Assembly: GCA_035628645.1 (NCBI GenBank)
Contig: DASPJL010000038.1
Location: 1 to 5,369, forward strand
DNA length: 5,369 nucleotides
From: DASPJL01 sp035628645
Lineage (GTDB): Bacteria; Bacteroidota; Bacteroidia; Cytophagales; Cyclobacteriaceae
Reading direction: 5' to 3'
Both the position numbers and the translations under genes were made by a program. The notes beneath the pieces were generated by a model, which was not told the origin of the DNA, did not search any database, and saw nothing but the letters and a program-made list of their open reading frames with translations. Position 1 is the stretch's first letter. Each line of letters opens with the position of its first letter. Positions 1-5,362 of this stretch are shown piece by piece.

Positions 1-276
1 TTGTTTCTAAACATTTCTTTTTCTTCAGTGTACAGATTGGTACCCGAGGCGCAAAAGGAAATTTTGGATCTCATGAGCGCAAGTGCTGAAGAAGAAAACC
101 ATTCCAAAGGTTGCAAAAAACTGGCTGAATTAGACAAAGAATACTTCAGTTGCTACTCGGCTTTCTGCTTCACCTCGTATGTTGTTATTGAGAAAAGTTA
201 CTTTCCCCCAAGTGTAAATCTCCTTGTTTTTTACCCTGAAAAAGTTTCACCGCCTCCACAAGCGTTTTTTTCGTGA
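1..276 (+). CDS. Uncertain open frame at the window edge, possibly partial or spurious
   Basis: This 91-codon frame is open from the first base, so its true start may lie outside the window; the codon at position 1 is TTG. The middle part (about residues 14-50) is rich in Glu, Lys and Ala and looks like a soluble helix. The last 40 residues are rich in Phe, Tyr, Ser and Pro and look like translated non-coding DNA. I recognise no family. It overlaps a competing minus-strand frame at 185-361, and at most one of the two can be real over the overlap. The frame stops at TGA 274-276, inside a 7-bp inverted repeat. It could be the tail of a real gene, a decayed gene, or chance. Confidence 0.2.
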   Translation: MFLNISFSSVYRLVPEAQKEILDLMSASAEEENHSKGCKKLAELDKEYFSCYSAFCFTSYVVIEKSYFPPSVNLLVFYPEKVSPPPQAFFS

Positions 277-361
277 GTGTATTTTTTTCTTCACACTCAT
301 AAATATGCCACCTAACATTTGCATTTCTTCACGGAAGTGTCGGTTTGATGGTGCATTTCAT
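185..361 (-). pseudogene. Possible decayed small gene on the minus strand with an in-frame TGA
   Basis: Reading the minus strand from ATG at 361-359 gives ten residues (MKCTIKPTLP), then an in-frame TGA at 331-329. The same frame then stays open for 47 residues to TAA at 187-185. The downstream part contains NVRWHIYECEEKN and later LVEAVKLFQGKKQGDLHL, with a Lys/Glu-rich, protein-like composition. That makes a single nonsense mutation in a roughly 57-residue gene conceivable. I do not recognise the family, and the downstream segment has no ATG of its own. The frame overlaps the tail of the plus-strand frame at 1-276 and the promoter-like site at 344-375. Chance is a serious alternative. Confidence 0.2.
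274..299. repeat. Small inverted repeat TGAGTGT / ACACTCA
   Basis: TGAGTGT (274-280) and ACACTCA (293-299) form a perfect 7-bp stem around a T-rich 12-nt loop. The left arm contains the TGA that closes the plus-strand frame. There is no T-run after the stem on either strand, so it does not look like an ordinary intrinsic terminator. Function unknown. Confidence 0.4.
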
Positions 362-375
362 GTGTATATAATTTG
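344..375 (+). promoter_or_regulatory. Candidate promoter for the SulP-carbonic anhydrase gene
   Basis: TTTG at 344-347 is followed by 19 bases and then TATAATTTG (367-375). This is close to the Bacteroidota arrangement TTTG - about 19-21 bases - TAnnTTTG, with one extra base inside the -7 box. The same bases also read as a sigma-70-like pair, TTGATG (345-350), 16 bases, TATAAT (367-372). Transcription would start near 380 and give a 5' leader of about 225-230 nt. The match is by eye, and no strong competing promoter was found nearer the start codon. Confidence 0.35.
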
Positions 376-400
376 TTTTTAGGTGTCCCATGGAATTCGC

Positions 401-411
401 ATGATAATCAT
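401..411. promoter_or_regulatory. Fur-box-like palindrome just downstream of the candidate promoter
   Basis: ATGAT-A-ATCAT is a perfect 5+1+5 palindrome. With its right flank it reads GATAATCATTCTC, which matches 12 of 13 bases of the right part of the classical 19-bp Fur box; the left six bases match poorly (2 of 6). It lies about 20 bases after the predicted transcription start, where a repressor could block elongation. Such short AT-rich palindromes also arise by chance. Confidence 0.2.
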
Positions 412-608
412 TCTCGATTGGGTGAGCTCTTTGCTCATGCTTATTTCATAGAAAATCCTAAACGGATCAGTTATTATTCTCAACTGGAGTGACTAACTGT
501 TTAAATGAACAGGATTAGGCTGGACTTGTGGTTTTATCACCCATTCTAGTGTATGCCTGTGTAAAAACAGCTCAATCCATTAACAATTAAATTTTCTATA
601 AAAACCTT

Positions 609-2816
609 ATGAATAACTCAAATAAATTAAATCCTTTTCTCACCATTAAAAACGATTTGCCGTCGGGCCTTGTCGTTTTTCTTGTAGCGCTGCCTCTCTG
701 TTTGGGGATTGCATTGGCTTCAGGCGCGCCTTTGTTTTCAGGATTACTGGCGGGTATGACCGGAGGCCTTGTTATTTCAATGCTAAGCGGCTCTCAACTA
801 AGTGTAAGCGGACCAGCAGCCGGACTTACAGTGATTGTGGCCAGTGCAATACTTACACTGGGCTCTTATGAACTGTTCCTTGTATCTGTTGTTTTAGCCG
901 GAATTTTACAGCTCATTCTTGGTTATTTAAAAGCAGGAACCATTGGTAACTATTTCCCTTCCAGTGTGATCAAAGGAATGTTAACTGCAATAGGATTAAT
1001 TTTAATTCTAAAGCAAATTCCACATGCCATAGGCTATGATGCTGATTTTGAAGGCGATTTTGCTTTTATGCAGACAGACGATGAAAATACCTTTTCTGAA
1101 ATAATAAATGCTATAGGCAAAAGCAGCCTGGGCGCTATTATTATAAGTTTAACTGCTCTTTTTATTTTGATTGGTTGGAATTATATACCTTCCAAAAGGA
1201 TAAAAAGTATTCCAGCTCCATTAATTGTGGTTGTATTAAGCGTTATTATCAATTACCTGTTTGAAATTTCCGGTTCAGGATTAGCAATTTCCGGCGGTCA
1301 TTTGGTAAATATTCCTGTTTTAAGTCATCCTTCAGAATTTTTGAGTTTGTTTACTTTCCCGGCTTTTTCGCAGATAATGAATCCAGACGTATTTATAGTA
1401 GCAGTAACTATAGCTATTGTGGCAAGTCTTGAAAGTTTGCTGAGCGTAGAAGCAATAGATAAGTTGGATCCTTTAAAGAGAAACACGCCCACAAACAGGG
1501 AGCTTAAGGCTCAGGGAGTTGGGAATATTGTATCCGGATTAATCGGCGGATTACCAGTTACCGCAGTAATTGTAAGAGGATCCACTAATACCTATGCAGG
1601 AGCCAAGACCAAATTTTCATCATTTTATCATGGATTGTTTCTGTTGTTTTCCATATTGCTTATTCCGGGGATCATTAATATGATACCGCTATCCGCACTG
1701 GCTGCTATCCTTATAATGGTTGGATACAAACTCACTTCAATATCGCTTTACAAAAGCATGTATAAAGCTGGATGGGATCAATTTATTCCATTCATCATTA
1801 CCGTTATCGCCATAGTTTTCACAGACTTGCTTGTCGGAATCGGCATAGGATTAGCGGTAGGTGTATTATTTATTCTGAGAAGAAATATGAAAAATCCATA
1901 TTATTTCAACAAAGAGGAATTCAATCCTAATGAACCAGTTAAAATTATCCTTTCAGATGAAGTGTCTTTCCTTAATAAAGCAAGCATTCAACTTACGTTA
2001 GATCATCTGCCTGAAAACTCAAATGTAATCATTGATGGCAGCCGGTCGACTTATATTGATTACGATGTGCTTGAAATCATCCGGAATTTTAAGGAAACAG
2101 CTCATGCAAAAAACATAAATGTTCAGTTTATAGATATAAAAAAGTCTTACCAACTTCCACAAAATACAAATACCAGAGTGGTTCAGCAGACATATGACAA
2201 ACTGCTCGAAAATAACCGGGAGTGGGTAGAGTCGAAATTATATAAAGACCCCGACTATTTTAAGAACCTTTCAGAAGGACAATGGCCAAAGTTTTTGTTT
2301 ATAGGCTGTTCGGATAGTAGGGTACCATCTAATCATATTACGGGGACAGGTCCAGGAGATATGTTTGTACACAGAAACATTGCAAATTTGGCTTTACCGG
2401 AAGATAAAAACCTGATGGCCGTTTTACATTATGCTGTTGAAGTATTAAAGGTAGAACACATCATTGTCTGTGGTCATTATGGCTGTGGAGGAGTAAAAGC
2501 TGCGATGGAGGGAAATAATAATGGATATGTAGGAGAATGGATTTCACACATTAAAAAAACTTATCTGGAAAATCAAGCAGAACTTGAAAACATCAAAGAT
2601 GAAGAGCTGGCATATCAAAGACTGGTCGAATTGAATGTTTTAAAACAGGCAAAAAACCTTTTTGAAACTCCGCAGGTGCAGCAGGCAATCAGGATAAAAC
2701 AACCGCTCTCAATACATGGATGGGTTTATGATATGCATAAAGGGCTTATTAAAGACTTGAATGTTAATCATATCAATGCTTCCGATGTTTCAATCCTGAA
2801 TCAAAGCAATTCATAA
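609..2816 (+). CDS. SulP-family anion (probably bicarbonate) transporter fused to a beta-carbonic anhydrase
   Basis: The 735-residue protein has three parts. Residues about 12-425 are a SulP permease with many hydrophobic segments (e.g. 20-38, 65-105, 120-137, 174-190, 203-218, 260-280, 341-372, 391-424) and family motifs such as LESLLS (274-279) and GGLPVTAVIVRGSTN (313-327). Residues about 443-511 form a cytoplasmic STAS-like segment containing VIIDGSR (473-479). Residues about 530-717 are a complete beta-carbonic anhydrase: GCSDSR supplies Zn ligand Cys567 and the Asp569-Arg571 pair, and GHYGCGG supplies His623 and Cys626. All expected catalytic residues are present, so the enzyme should be active. 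SulP-carbonic anhydrase fusions are known in bacteria and are proposed to couple bicarbonate transport to CO2/HCO3- interconversion at the inner membrane. The substrate is inferred; sulfate or another anion is possible. The ATG at 609 is the only sensible start, since the next Met (residue 50) is already inside the membrane domain. No Shine-Dalgarno is visible. Confidence 0.95.
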   Translation: MNNSNKLNPFLTIKNDLPSGLVVFLVALPLCLGIALASGAPLFSGLLAGMTGGLVISMLSGSQLSVSGPAAGLTVIVASAILTLGSYELFLVSVVLAGILQLILGYLKAGTIGNYFPSSVIKGMLTAIGLILILKQIPHAIGYDADFEGDFAFMQTDDENTFSEIINAIGKSSLGAIIISLTALFILIGWNYIPSKRIKSIPAPLIVVVLSVIINYLFEISGSGLAISGGHLVNIPVLSHPSEFLSLFTFPAFSQIMNPDVFIVAVTIAIVASLESLLSVEAIDKLDPLKRNTPTNRELKAQGVGNIVSGLIGGLPVTAVIVRGSTNTYAGAKTKFSSFYHGLFLLFSILLIPGIINMIPLSALAAILIMVGYKLTSISLYKSMYKAGWDQFIPFIITVIAIVFTDLLVGIGIGLAVGVLFILRRNMKNPYYFNKEEFNPNEPVKIILSDEVSFLNKASIQLTLDHLPENSNVIIDGSRSTYIDYDVLEIIRNFKETAHAKNINVQFIDIKKSYQLPQNTNTRVVQQTYDKLLENNREWVESKLYKDPDYFKNLSEGQWPKFLFIGCSDSRVPSNHITGTGPGDMFVHRNIANLALPEDKNLMAVLHYAVEVLKVEHIIVCGHYGCGGVKAAMEGNNNGYVGEWISHIKKTYLENQAELENIKDEELAYQRLVELNVLKQAKNLFETPQVQQAIRIKQPLSIHGWVYDMHKGLIKDLNVNHINASDVSILNQSNS

Positions 2817-2840
2817 AATCATCAATTTAAGAAGATAAAG

Positions 2841-2866
2841 AGGACTCAAGGTTTGGGTCCTTTTTT
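2841..2866 (+). terminator. Intrinsic terminator of the SulP-carbonic anhydrase gene
   Basis: AGGACTCAA (2841-2849) pairs with TTGGGTCCT (2853-2861) around a 3-base loop, giving nine pairs including one G-T. A run of six T follows at once (2861-2866). It lies 25 bases after the TAA and should separate this gene from the downstream GyrI-like gene. Confidence 0.85.
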
Positions 2867-2989
2867 CATTGTTTTCACAGGCCGCGTTTTTAAATTAACA
2901 GGTAATAGGGATATTTTTTTAATAGCTGCCATAAGGTTGTCAGTGGTCATTTTTTTCTTTGAGGCATCTTACAGACAAAACAACATATT

Positions 2990-3613
2990 ATGGACAAGGT
3001 AGATCTTACAAAAAAGTACAAAAGTTATTTTAGGGCTAAAGCCAAGCCAGAATTGGTGGAAATCGAAGAAGCTCAATTCCTTTCTATTTTAGGAAAAGGC
3101 GACCCTTCCTCAAAAGAGTTTTCTGACAAAATACAAGCTTTATATTCTACAGCCTATGCAATTAAATTTGTTTTAAAATCAAAGGATCAGGATTTTACTG
3201 TATCAAAGCTCGAGGGTTTGTGGTGGTTTGATGATGAAAAATATAGTGGAATAACAATTTCTGAGGCGCCGGTAAAAGTGCCAAGAAGCGAATGGGAATA
3301 CAGATTACTGATTCGAATGCCGGATTTTGTAACCAACAAGGAAGTGCAGGAAGGCATTCAAACTGTTCTTGCAAAAAAACAATTGCAACTTGCAAACCAT
3401 ATTGAATTTTACAAAATGAGAGAAGGCAAGTCCGTTCAAATGCTTCATATTGGGCCATTTGATAAAGAGCCCGAAACGCTAAGCCAAATGAATGAGTTTA
3501 TGAAAGCCAACAATTTCGCCAAAAATGGACTTCATCATGAAATTTATTTAAGCGACTTTAACAAAACGCCTGCAGAAAAATTAAAAACGATTTTGAGAGA
3601 ACCTGTGAAATAA
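2990..3613 (+). CDS. Stand-alone GyrI-like small-molecule-binding domain protein
   Basis: The 207-residue soluble protein has no signal peptide or membrane segment. Its sequence fits the stand-alone GyrI-like (SOUL/BacE-type fold) family, with landmarks LEGLWWFD (74-81), WEYRLLIRMP (102-111), HIGPF (153-157) and a typical C-terminus HHEIYLSD (182-189) followed by PAEKLKTILREPV. The family shares its fold with the effector domains of multidrug-responsive regulators, but there is no DNA-binding domain here. Some stand-alone members hydrolyse cyclopropane-containing genotoxins and so protect the cell; others have no known role. A ligand-binding or detoxifying role is therefore only an inference. 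Full length for the family. A 173-base gap with a terminator separates it from the upstream gene, so it is probably its own transcription unit. The ATG at 2990 lacks a Shine-Dalgarno. Confidence 0.85.
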   Translation: MDKVDLTKKYKSYFRAKAKPELVEIEEAQFLSILGKGDPSSKEFSDKIQALYSTAYAIKFVLKSKDQDFTVSKLEGLWWFDDEKYSGITISEAPVKVPRSEWEYRLLIRMPDFVTNKEVQEGIQTVLAKKQLQLANHIEFYKMREGKSVQMLHIGPFDKEPETLSQMNEFMKANNFAKNGLHHEIYLSDFNKTPAEKLKTILREPVK

Positions 3614-3627
3614 AAACGTTAAAAGCC

Positions 3628-3649
3628 GGAGGTAACTTCTTCCTCCTTT
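3628..3649 (+). terminator. Weak candidate terminator after the GyrI-like gene
   Basis: GGAGG (3628-3632) pairs with CCTCC (3642-3646) over a 9-base loop and is followed by only three T. It lies 14 bases past the TAA. The short stem, large loop and poor T-run make it doubtful; the stronger hairpin at 3682-3734 may instead mark the transcript end. Confidence 0.35.
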
Positions 3650-3681
3650 CATAATCCAATCGTTTGTCTTTTGTCAGAACC

Positions 3682-3734
3682 GGAATTTTTGGAATTGTTG
3701 AAAAAATTGGAATTAACGACAATTCCAAAATTCC
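3682..3734. repeat. Strong 53-nt hairpin beside the IS insertion point
   Basis: The left arm at 3682-3698 (GGAATTTTTGGAATTGT) and the right arm at 3719-3734 (ACAATTCCAAAATTCC) pair at 16 positions with one bulged T. Two further pairs inside (one T-G, one G-C) extend the stem. The loop contains another TTGGAATT copy, so the unit GGAATT occurs three times on one strand. There is no T-run after either arm, so it is not a classic intrinsic terminator. It ends six bases before the first base of the insertion sequence. It may be a dispersed intergenic repeat, an mRNA-stabilising 3' structure or a feature attracting insertion. Confidence 0.7.
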
Positions 3735-3740
3735 ATCCAT

Positions 3741-3765
3741 TGTCTCGTCCTAAAAAAAGTTTACA
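3741..3765 (+). repeat. Terminal inverted repeat of the IS, end distal to the transposase start
   Basis: Compared with the reverse complement of 5345-5369, 22 of 25 positions match. The first 11 bases (TGTCTCGTCCT) and the last seven (GTTTACA) are identical. In transposase orientation this is the right (IRR) end. Confidence 0.9.
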
Positions 3766-3827
3766 GGTTTAACATTAAATCCTGAATAGAGTTTACAATT
3801 GAATAATTGTCCTGAAACAAGTTTACA
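3748..3827 (+). repeat. Three iteron-like direct repeats, TCCTGA-N5-GTTTACA
   Basis: Copies of the same 18-base motif lie at 3748-3765 (TCCTAA variant, within the terminal repeat), 3780-3797 and 3810-3827. Their starts are 32 and 30 bases apart, about three helical turns, which puts them on one face of the DNA. Two more copies occur at the other end of the element. They are probably binding sites for the OrfA helix-turn-helix or the OrfAB transposase. Confidence 0.8.
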
Positions 3828-3888
3828 AATAATTGTTAGGAGAGACAAACTCAATGGTCCTCTGTTCATCATTTGGTTTATGCCTTTC

Positions 3889-3999
3889 ATATCTTCAGCA
3901 GGTTCTGTCAAGGGTTGGTTTGCGGGTAAGCTAAATGGCCCTGTGGGAGGGTTTGCGGGTTTACGGCGCGTATCCCTTGACGGGTTCTGATGAAGATAT
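3889..3999. repeat. Large imperfect stem-loop in the non-coding tail of the IS
   Basis: The arms at 3889-3914 and 3974-3999 pair at 21 of 26 positions. The outer 13 bases (ATATCTTCAGCAG) match at 12 positions, a five-base stretch is mostly unpaired, and the inner eight (GTCAAGGG / CCCTTGAC) are perfect. The 59-base loop is GC-rich compared with the rest of the element and holds two direct copies of GGTTTGCGGGT (3917-3927 and 3950-3960). The structure begins 12 bases beyond the orfB stop codon in the direction of transcription. It could end or stabilise the transposase mRNA, or be a nested element; there is no T-run to support simple intrinsic termination. Confidence 0.65.
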
Positions 4000-4011
4000 A
4001 TCTTTGCATAA

Positions 4012-4926
4012 TCAATTGATGGATAGGCTTGTACTATTTTCTTTTTGTTTTTTTCTGTAGGTCTTCCAATGTTTTTTAAGAACTCCTTCTTGCTGATGTG
4101 CCTGAGATGGTGTTAGCATGTTACAACTGGAATGAGGTTTGTAATTGTTATAAATATCAATTGCTTCATCTACCTTGCTTAATGCATCTTTAAAGGAAAC
4201 AAGAGGCACTGGTGGCAGAACTTCATTCTTTATTATTCCGTTAACTCGCTCTGCCAGAGCATTATCATATGGACTACCGCTTTGAGTCATGCTTATTCTG
4301 ATCCCTTTTTTGTTAAGGATTTTTACATATTTATCTGAACAATACTGAAGTCCTCTATCTGAATGATGGATAAGTCCAGTACATATTTCATTGTTTGCCA
4401 ATGCCATTTTTAGGGCTTTTACACATAAATCTGCTTGTAAACTTTCTGATAAACAGTAACCTACTATTTTCCTTGAATAAGCATCTGTAATTAAGGCAAG
4501 GTATATGAATCTATCCTCCAGGCGTAGATAAGTAATGTCGCTTACCCAGAGTTGACCTGCTTTTGTCGGTATAAATTGATCAATAAGAAGATTAGGATAT
4601 TTTCTAAACCAATGATTGGAGTTTGTGGTATATACCTTTCGCTTCCTGGTTTTTACCAATAAACCATTACTAGCCAATAAATTAAAGAAGGCATCTCGCC
4701 CCATTTGTATTTGGTGAGCTTCAAGGCCTTCCTTTATTTTAGCCAGCAGTACTCGTCCTCCACACCGATGTAGTTTCTTACGAGCTTCCTTTACAAGCTC
4801 CAACACGATATTTTCTCGAAGAACCACTGCTGTTTGCTCCTGATTTTGTTTGTAATAACCTTGTCGAGTAAGTCCAAACAATCCGCTTAATACTTCCATA
4901 CTCTCAAATGGATAAAGCTCTTTCAT
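4012..4926 (-). CDS. IS3-family transposase OrfB, DDE integrase-type catalytic subunit
   Basis: The 304-residue protein has an N-terminal HTH_21-like region (about 1-100) and a retroviral-integrase-type core (about 120-285). The acidic triad is Asp130 (WVSDITYL), Asp190 (HHSDRGLQY) and Glu226 (DNALAERVNG). Thirty-five residues lie between the last two, and a Lys stands seven after the Glu (K233), as in the IS3 family. The protein therefore looks catalytically intact. It cuts and joins the IS ends, probably as an OrfAB fusion made by -1 frameshifting. Its ATG (4926-4924) overlaps the orfA stop in ATGA, so separate OrfB could also be made by translational coupling. The basic C-terminus (KKHWKTYRKKQK) may bind DNA. 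Confidence 0.95.
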   Translation of the reverse strand: MKELYPFESMEVLSGLFGLTRQGYYKQNQEQTAVVLRENIVLELVKEARKKLHRCGGRVLLAKIKEGLEAHQIQMGRDAFFNLLASNGLLVKTRKRKVYTTNSNHWFRKYPNLLIDQFIPTKAGQLWVSDITYLRLEDRFIYLALITDAYSRKIVGYCLSESLQADLCVKALKMALANNEICTGLIHHSDRGLQYCSDKYVKILNKKGIRISMTQSGSPYDNALAERVNGIIKNEVLPPVPLVSFKDALSKVDEAIDIYNNYKPHSSCNMLTPSQAHQQEGVLKKHWKTYRKKQKENSTSLSIN

Positions 4927-5330
4927 TTTTCTGATTGCCTGGTGTCTGACTTTTTTCGGATATCTATTTTAAGCTCTTTTTCAGCTATATCTATCATGGT
5001 TTGATACCCAATTCTTTTCAGGCGTTCTTCTTCCAAAGCCTTCTCGAGTTCTTTGACTCTTTGCTCAAGCTCTTTATTGCCTTTTTCAGCTTTCTTTTTC
5101 ATATCTGAAGTTAGCTTATCTTCATCACCTTTGGAATGCTGATCAGATAGATATTTCTTAGACCAAAGATTTACGCTTGTTTGACTTATGCCAAACCTTG
5201 CTGCTACAACATACTGATCATCTTCCCCATGATGATAAGCTTCAGCTACTTGTCTTTTAAATGCCTCACTGTACTGGCTACCTGGTAGTTTCTTTTTGTG
5301 CGGTCTTCCTTTTAATTTTTGTCCTGACAT
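4923..5330 (-). CDS. IS3-family OrfA, helix-turn-helix DNA-binding protein
   Basis: The 135-residue protein begins with a basic tail. It continues with a HTH_Tnp_1-type helix-turn-helix (about 18-60: YSEAFKRQVAEAYHHG, then VVAARFGISQTSVNLWSKKY) and a charged coiled coil (about 74-120, with ELEQRVKELEKALEEE) typical of the leucine zipper that multimerises IS3 OrfA. OrfA supplies end recognition to the OrfAB fusion and, on its own, usually restrains transposition. The ATG lies inside one copy of the end motif TCCTGA-N5-GTTTACA (5322-5339), suggesting that OrfA could repress its own expression. Only 39 bases separate the ATG from the IS end. There is no Shine-Dalgarno. The frame is in phase with the slippery A6G at 4956-4950. 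Confidence 0.93.
   Translation of the reverse strand: MSGQKLKGRPHKKKLPGSQYSEAFKRQVAEAYHHGEDDQYVVAARFGISQTSVNLWSKKYLSDQHSKGDEDKLTSDMKKKAEKGNKELEQRVKELEKALEEERLKRIGYQTMIDIAEKELKIDIRKKSDTRQSEK
4950..4956 (-). promoter_or_regulatory. Programmed -1 frameshift site A_AAA_AAG between orfA and orfB
   Basis: In the orfA zero frame the minus strand reads CGA AAA AAG (R125-K126-K127), which places the canonical IS3 slippery heptamer A_AAA_AAG exactly in phase. A -1 slip enters an open frame of eight codons (VRHQAIRK) that runs straight into the orfB ATG at 4926 with no stop, giving an OrfAB fusion of about 439 residues. I did not find an obvious downstream stimulatory hairpin. Confidence 0.85.
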
Positions 5331-5362
5331 TTGTTTACATCTTTTGTAAACCTATTTCAGGA
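5322..5362. promoter_or_regulatory. Inverted pair of IS end motifs covering the orfA start
   Basis: TCCTGA-N5-GTTTACA at 5322-5339 faces its inverted copy at 5345-5362 across a 5-base spacer. The ATG of orfA (5330-5328) sits within the inner copy. In mRNA read from outside the element, GTTTACA/TGTAAAC would form a 7-bp hairpin ending two bases before the ATG. It is a likely operator for OrfA and possibly a shield against read-through translation. Confidence 0.6.

Larger units (their letters stand above)
277..608. other. Gene-free leader region upstream of the SulP-carbonic anhydrase gene
   Basis: These 332 bases carry no convincing plus-strand gene. They contain a small inverted repeat, a promoter-like site at 344-375, an 11-bp palindrome at 401-411 and a short hairpin GTGAGC/GCTCAT at 422-427 and 433-438. 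Only very short ATG frames occur (16 and 14 codons). The last 30 bases before the ATG at 609 are almost pure A/T with no Shine-Dalgarno match, as is common in Bacteroidota. I see no known riboswitch fold. Confidence 0.5.

Noticed and set aside
401..451. 16-residue hydrophobic frame (MIIILDWVSSLLMLIS) in the leader of the transporter gene
   Set aside because: It is too short to judge, has no clear ribosome-binding site and lacks the codon runs of an attenuator leader peptide.
419..543. Long-range inverted repeat TGGGTGA / TCACCCA in the leader
   Set aside because: Only seven bases with about 110 bases between them; expected by chance in a region of this size.
505..549. 14-residue frame (MNRIRLDLWFYHPF) in the same leader
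   Set aside because: Very short, poorly placed ribosome-binding site, and no terminator/antiterminator pair visible downstream.
2931..2965. TTGTCA near 2937 as a -35 box for the GyrI-like gene
   Set aside because: No acceptable -10 or Bacteroidota -7 box occurs at the right distance; the nearest TTTG is too close.
3195..3458. 87-codon minus-strand frame
   Set aside because: It lies wholly inside the well-supported GyrI-like gene on the other strand and its composition is that of an antisense shadow.
3558..3740. 60-codon minus-strand frame crossing the GyrI-like gene end and the 53-nt hairpin
   Set aside because: It overlaps a real gene, runs through an inverted repeat, and resembles no family.
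3799..3990. 63-codon plus-strand frame inside the IS tail, with Gly-rich repeats such as KLNGP
   Set aside because: It starts with TTG within the iteron array, has no ribosome-binding site, and its repeats follow from the DNA-level repeats and stem-loop of the non-coding tail.
3993..4004. 12-bp palindrome AAGATATATCTT beyond orfB
   Set aside because: It is AT-rich and overlaps one arm of the larger stem-loop, which explains the sequence better; no independent evidence for a binding site.
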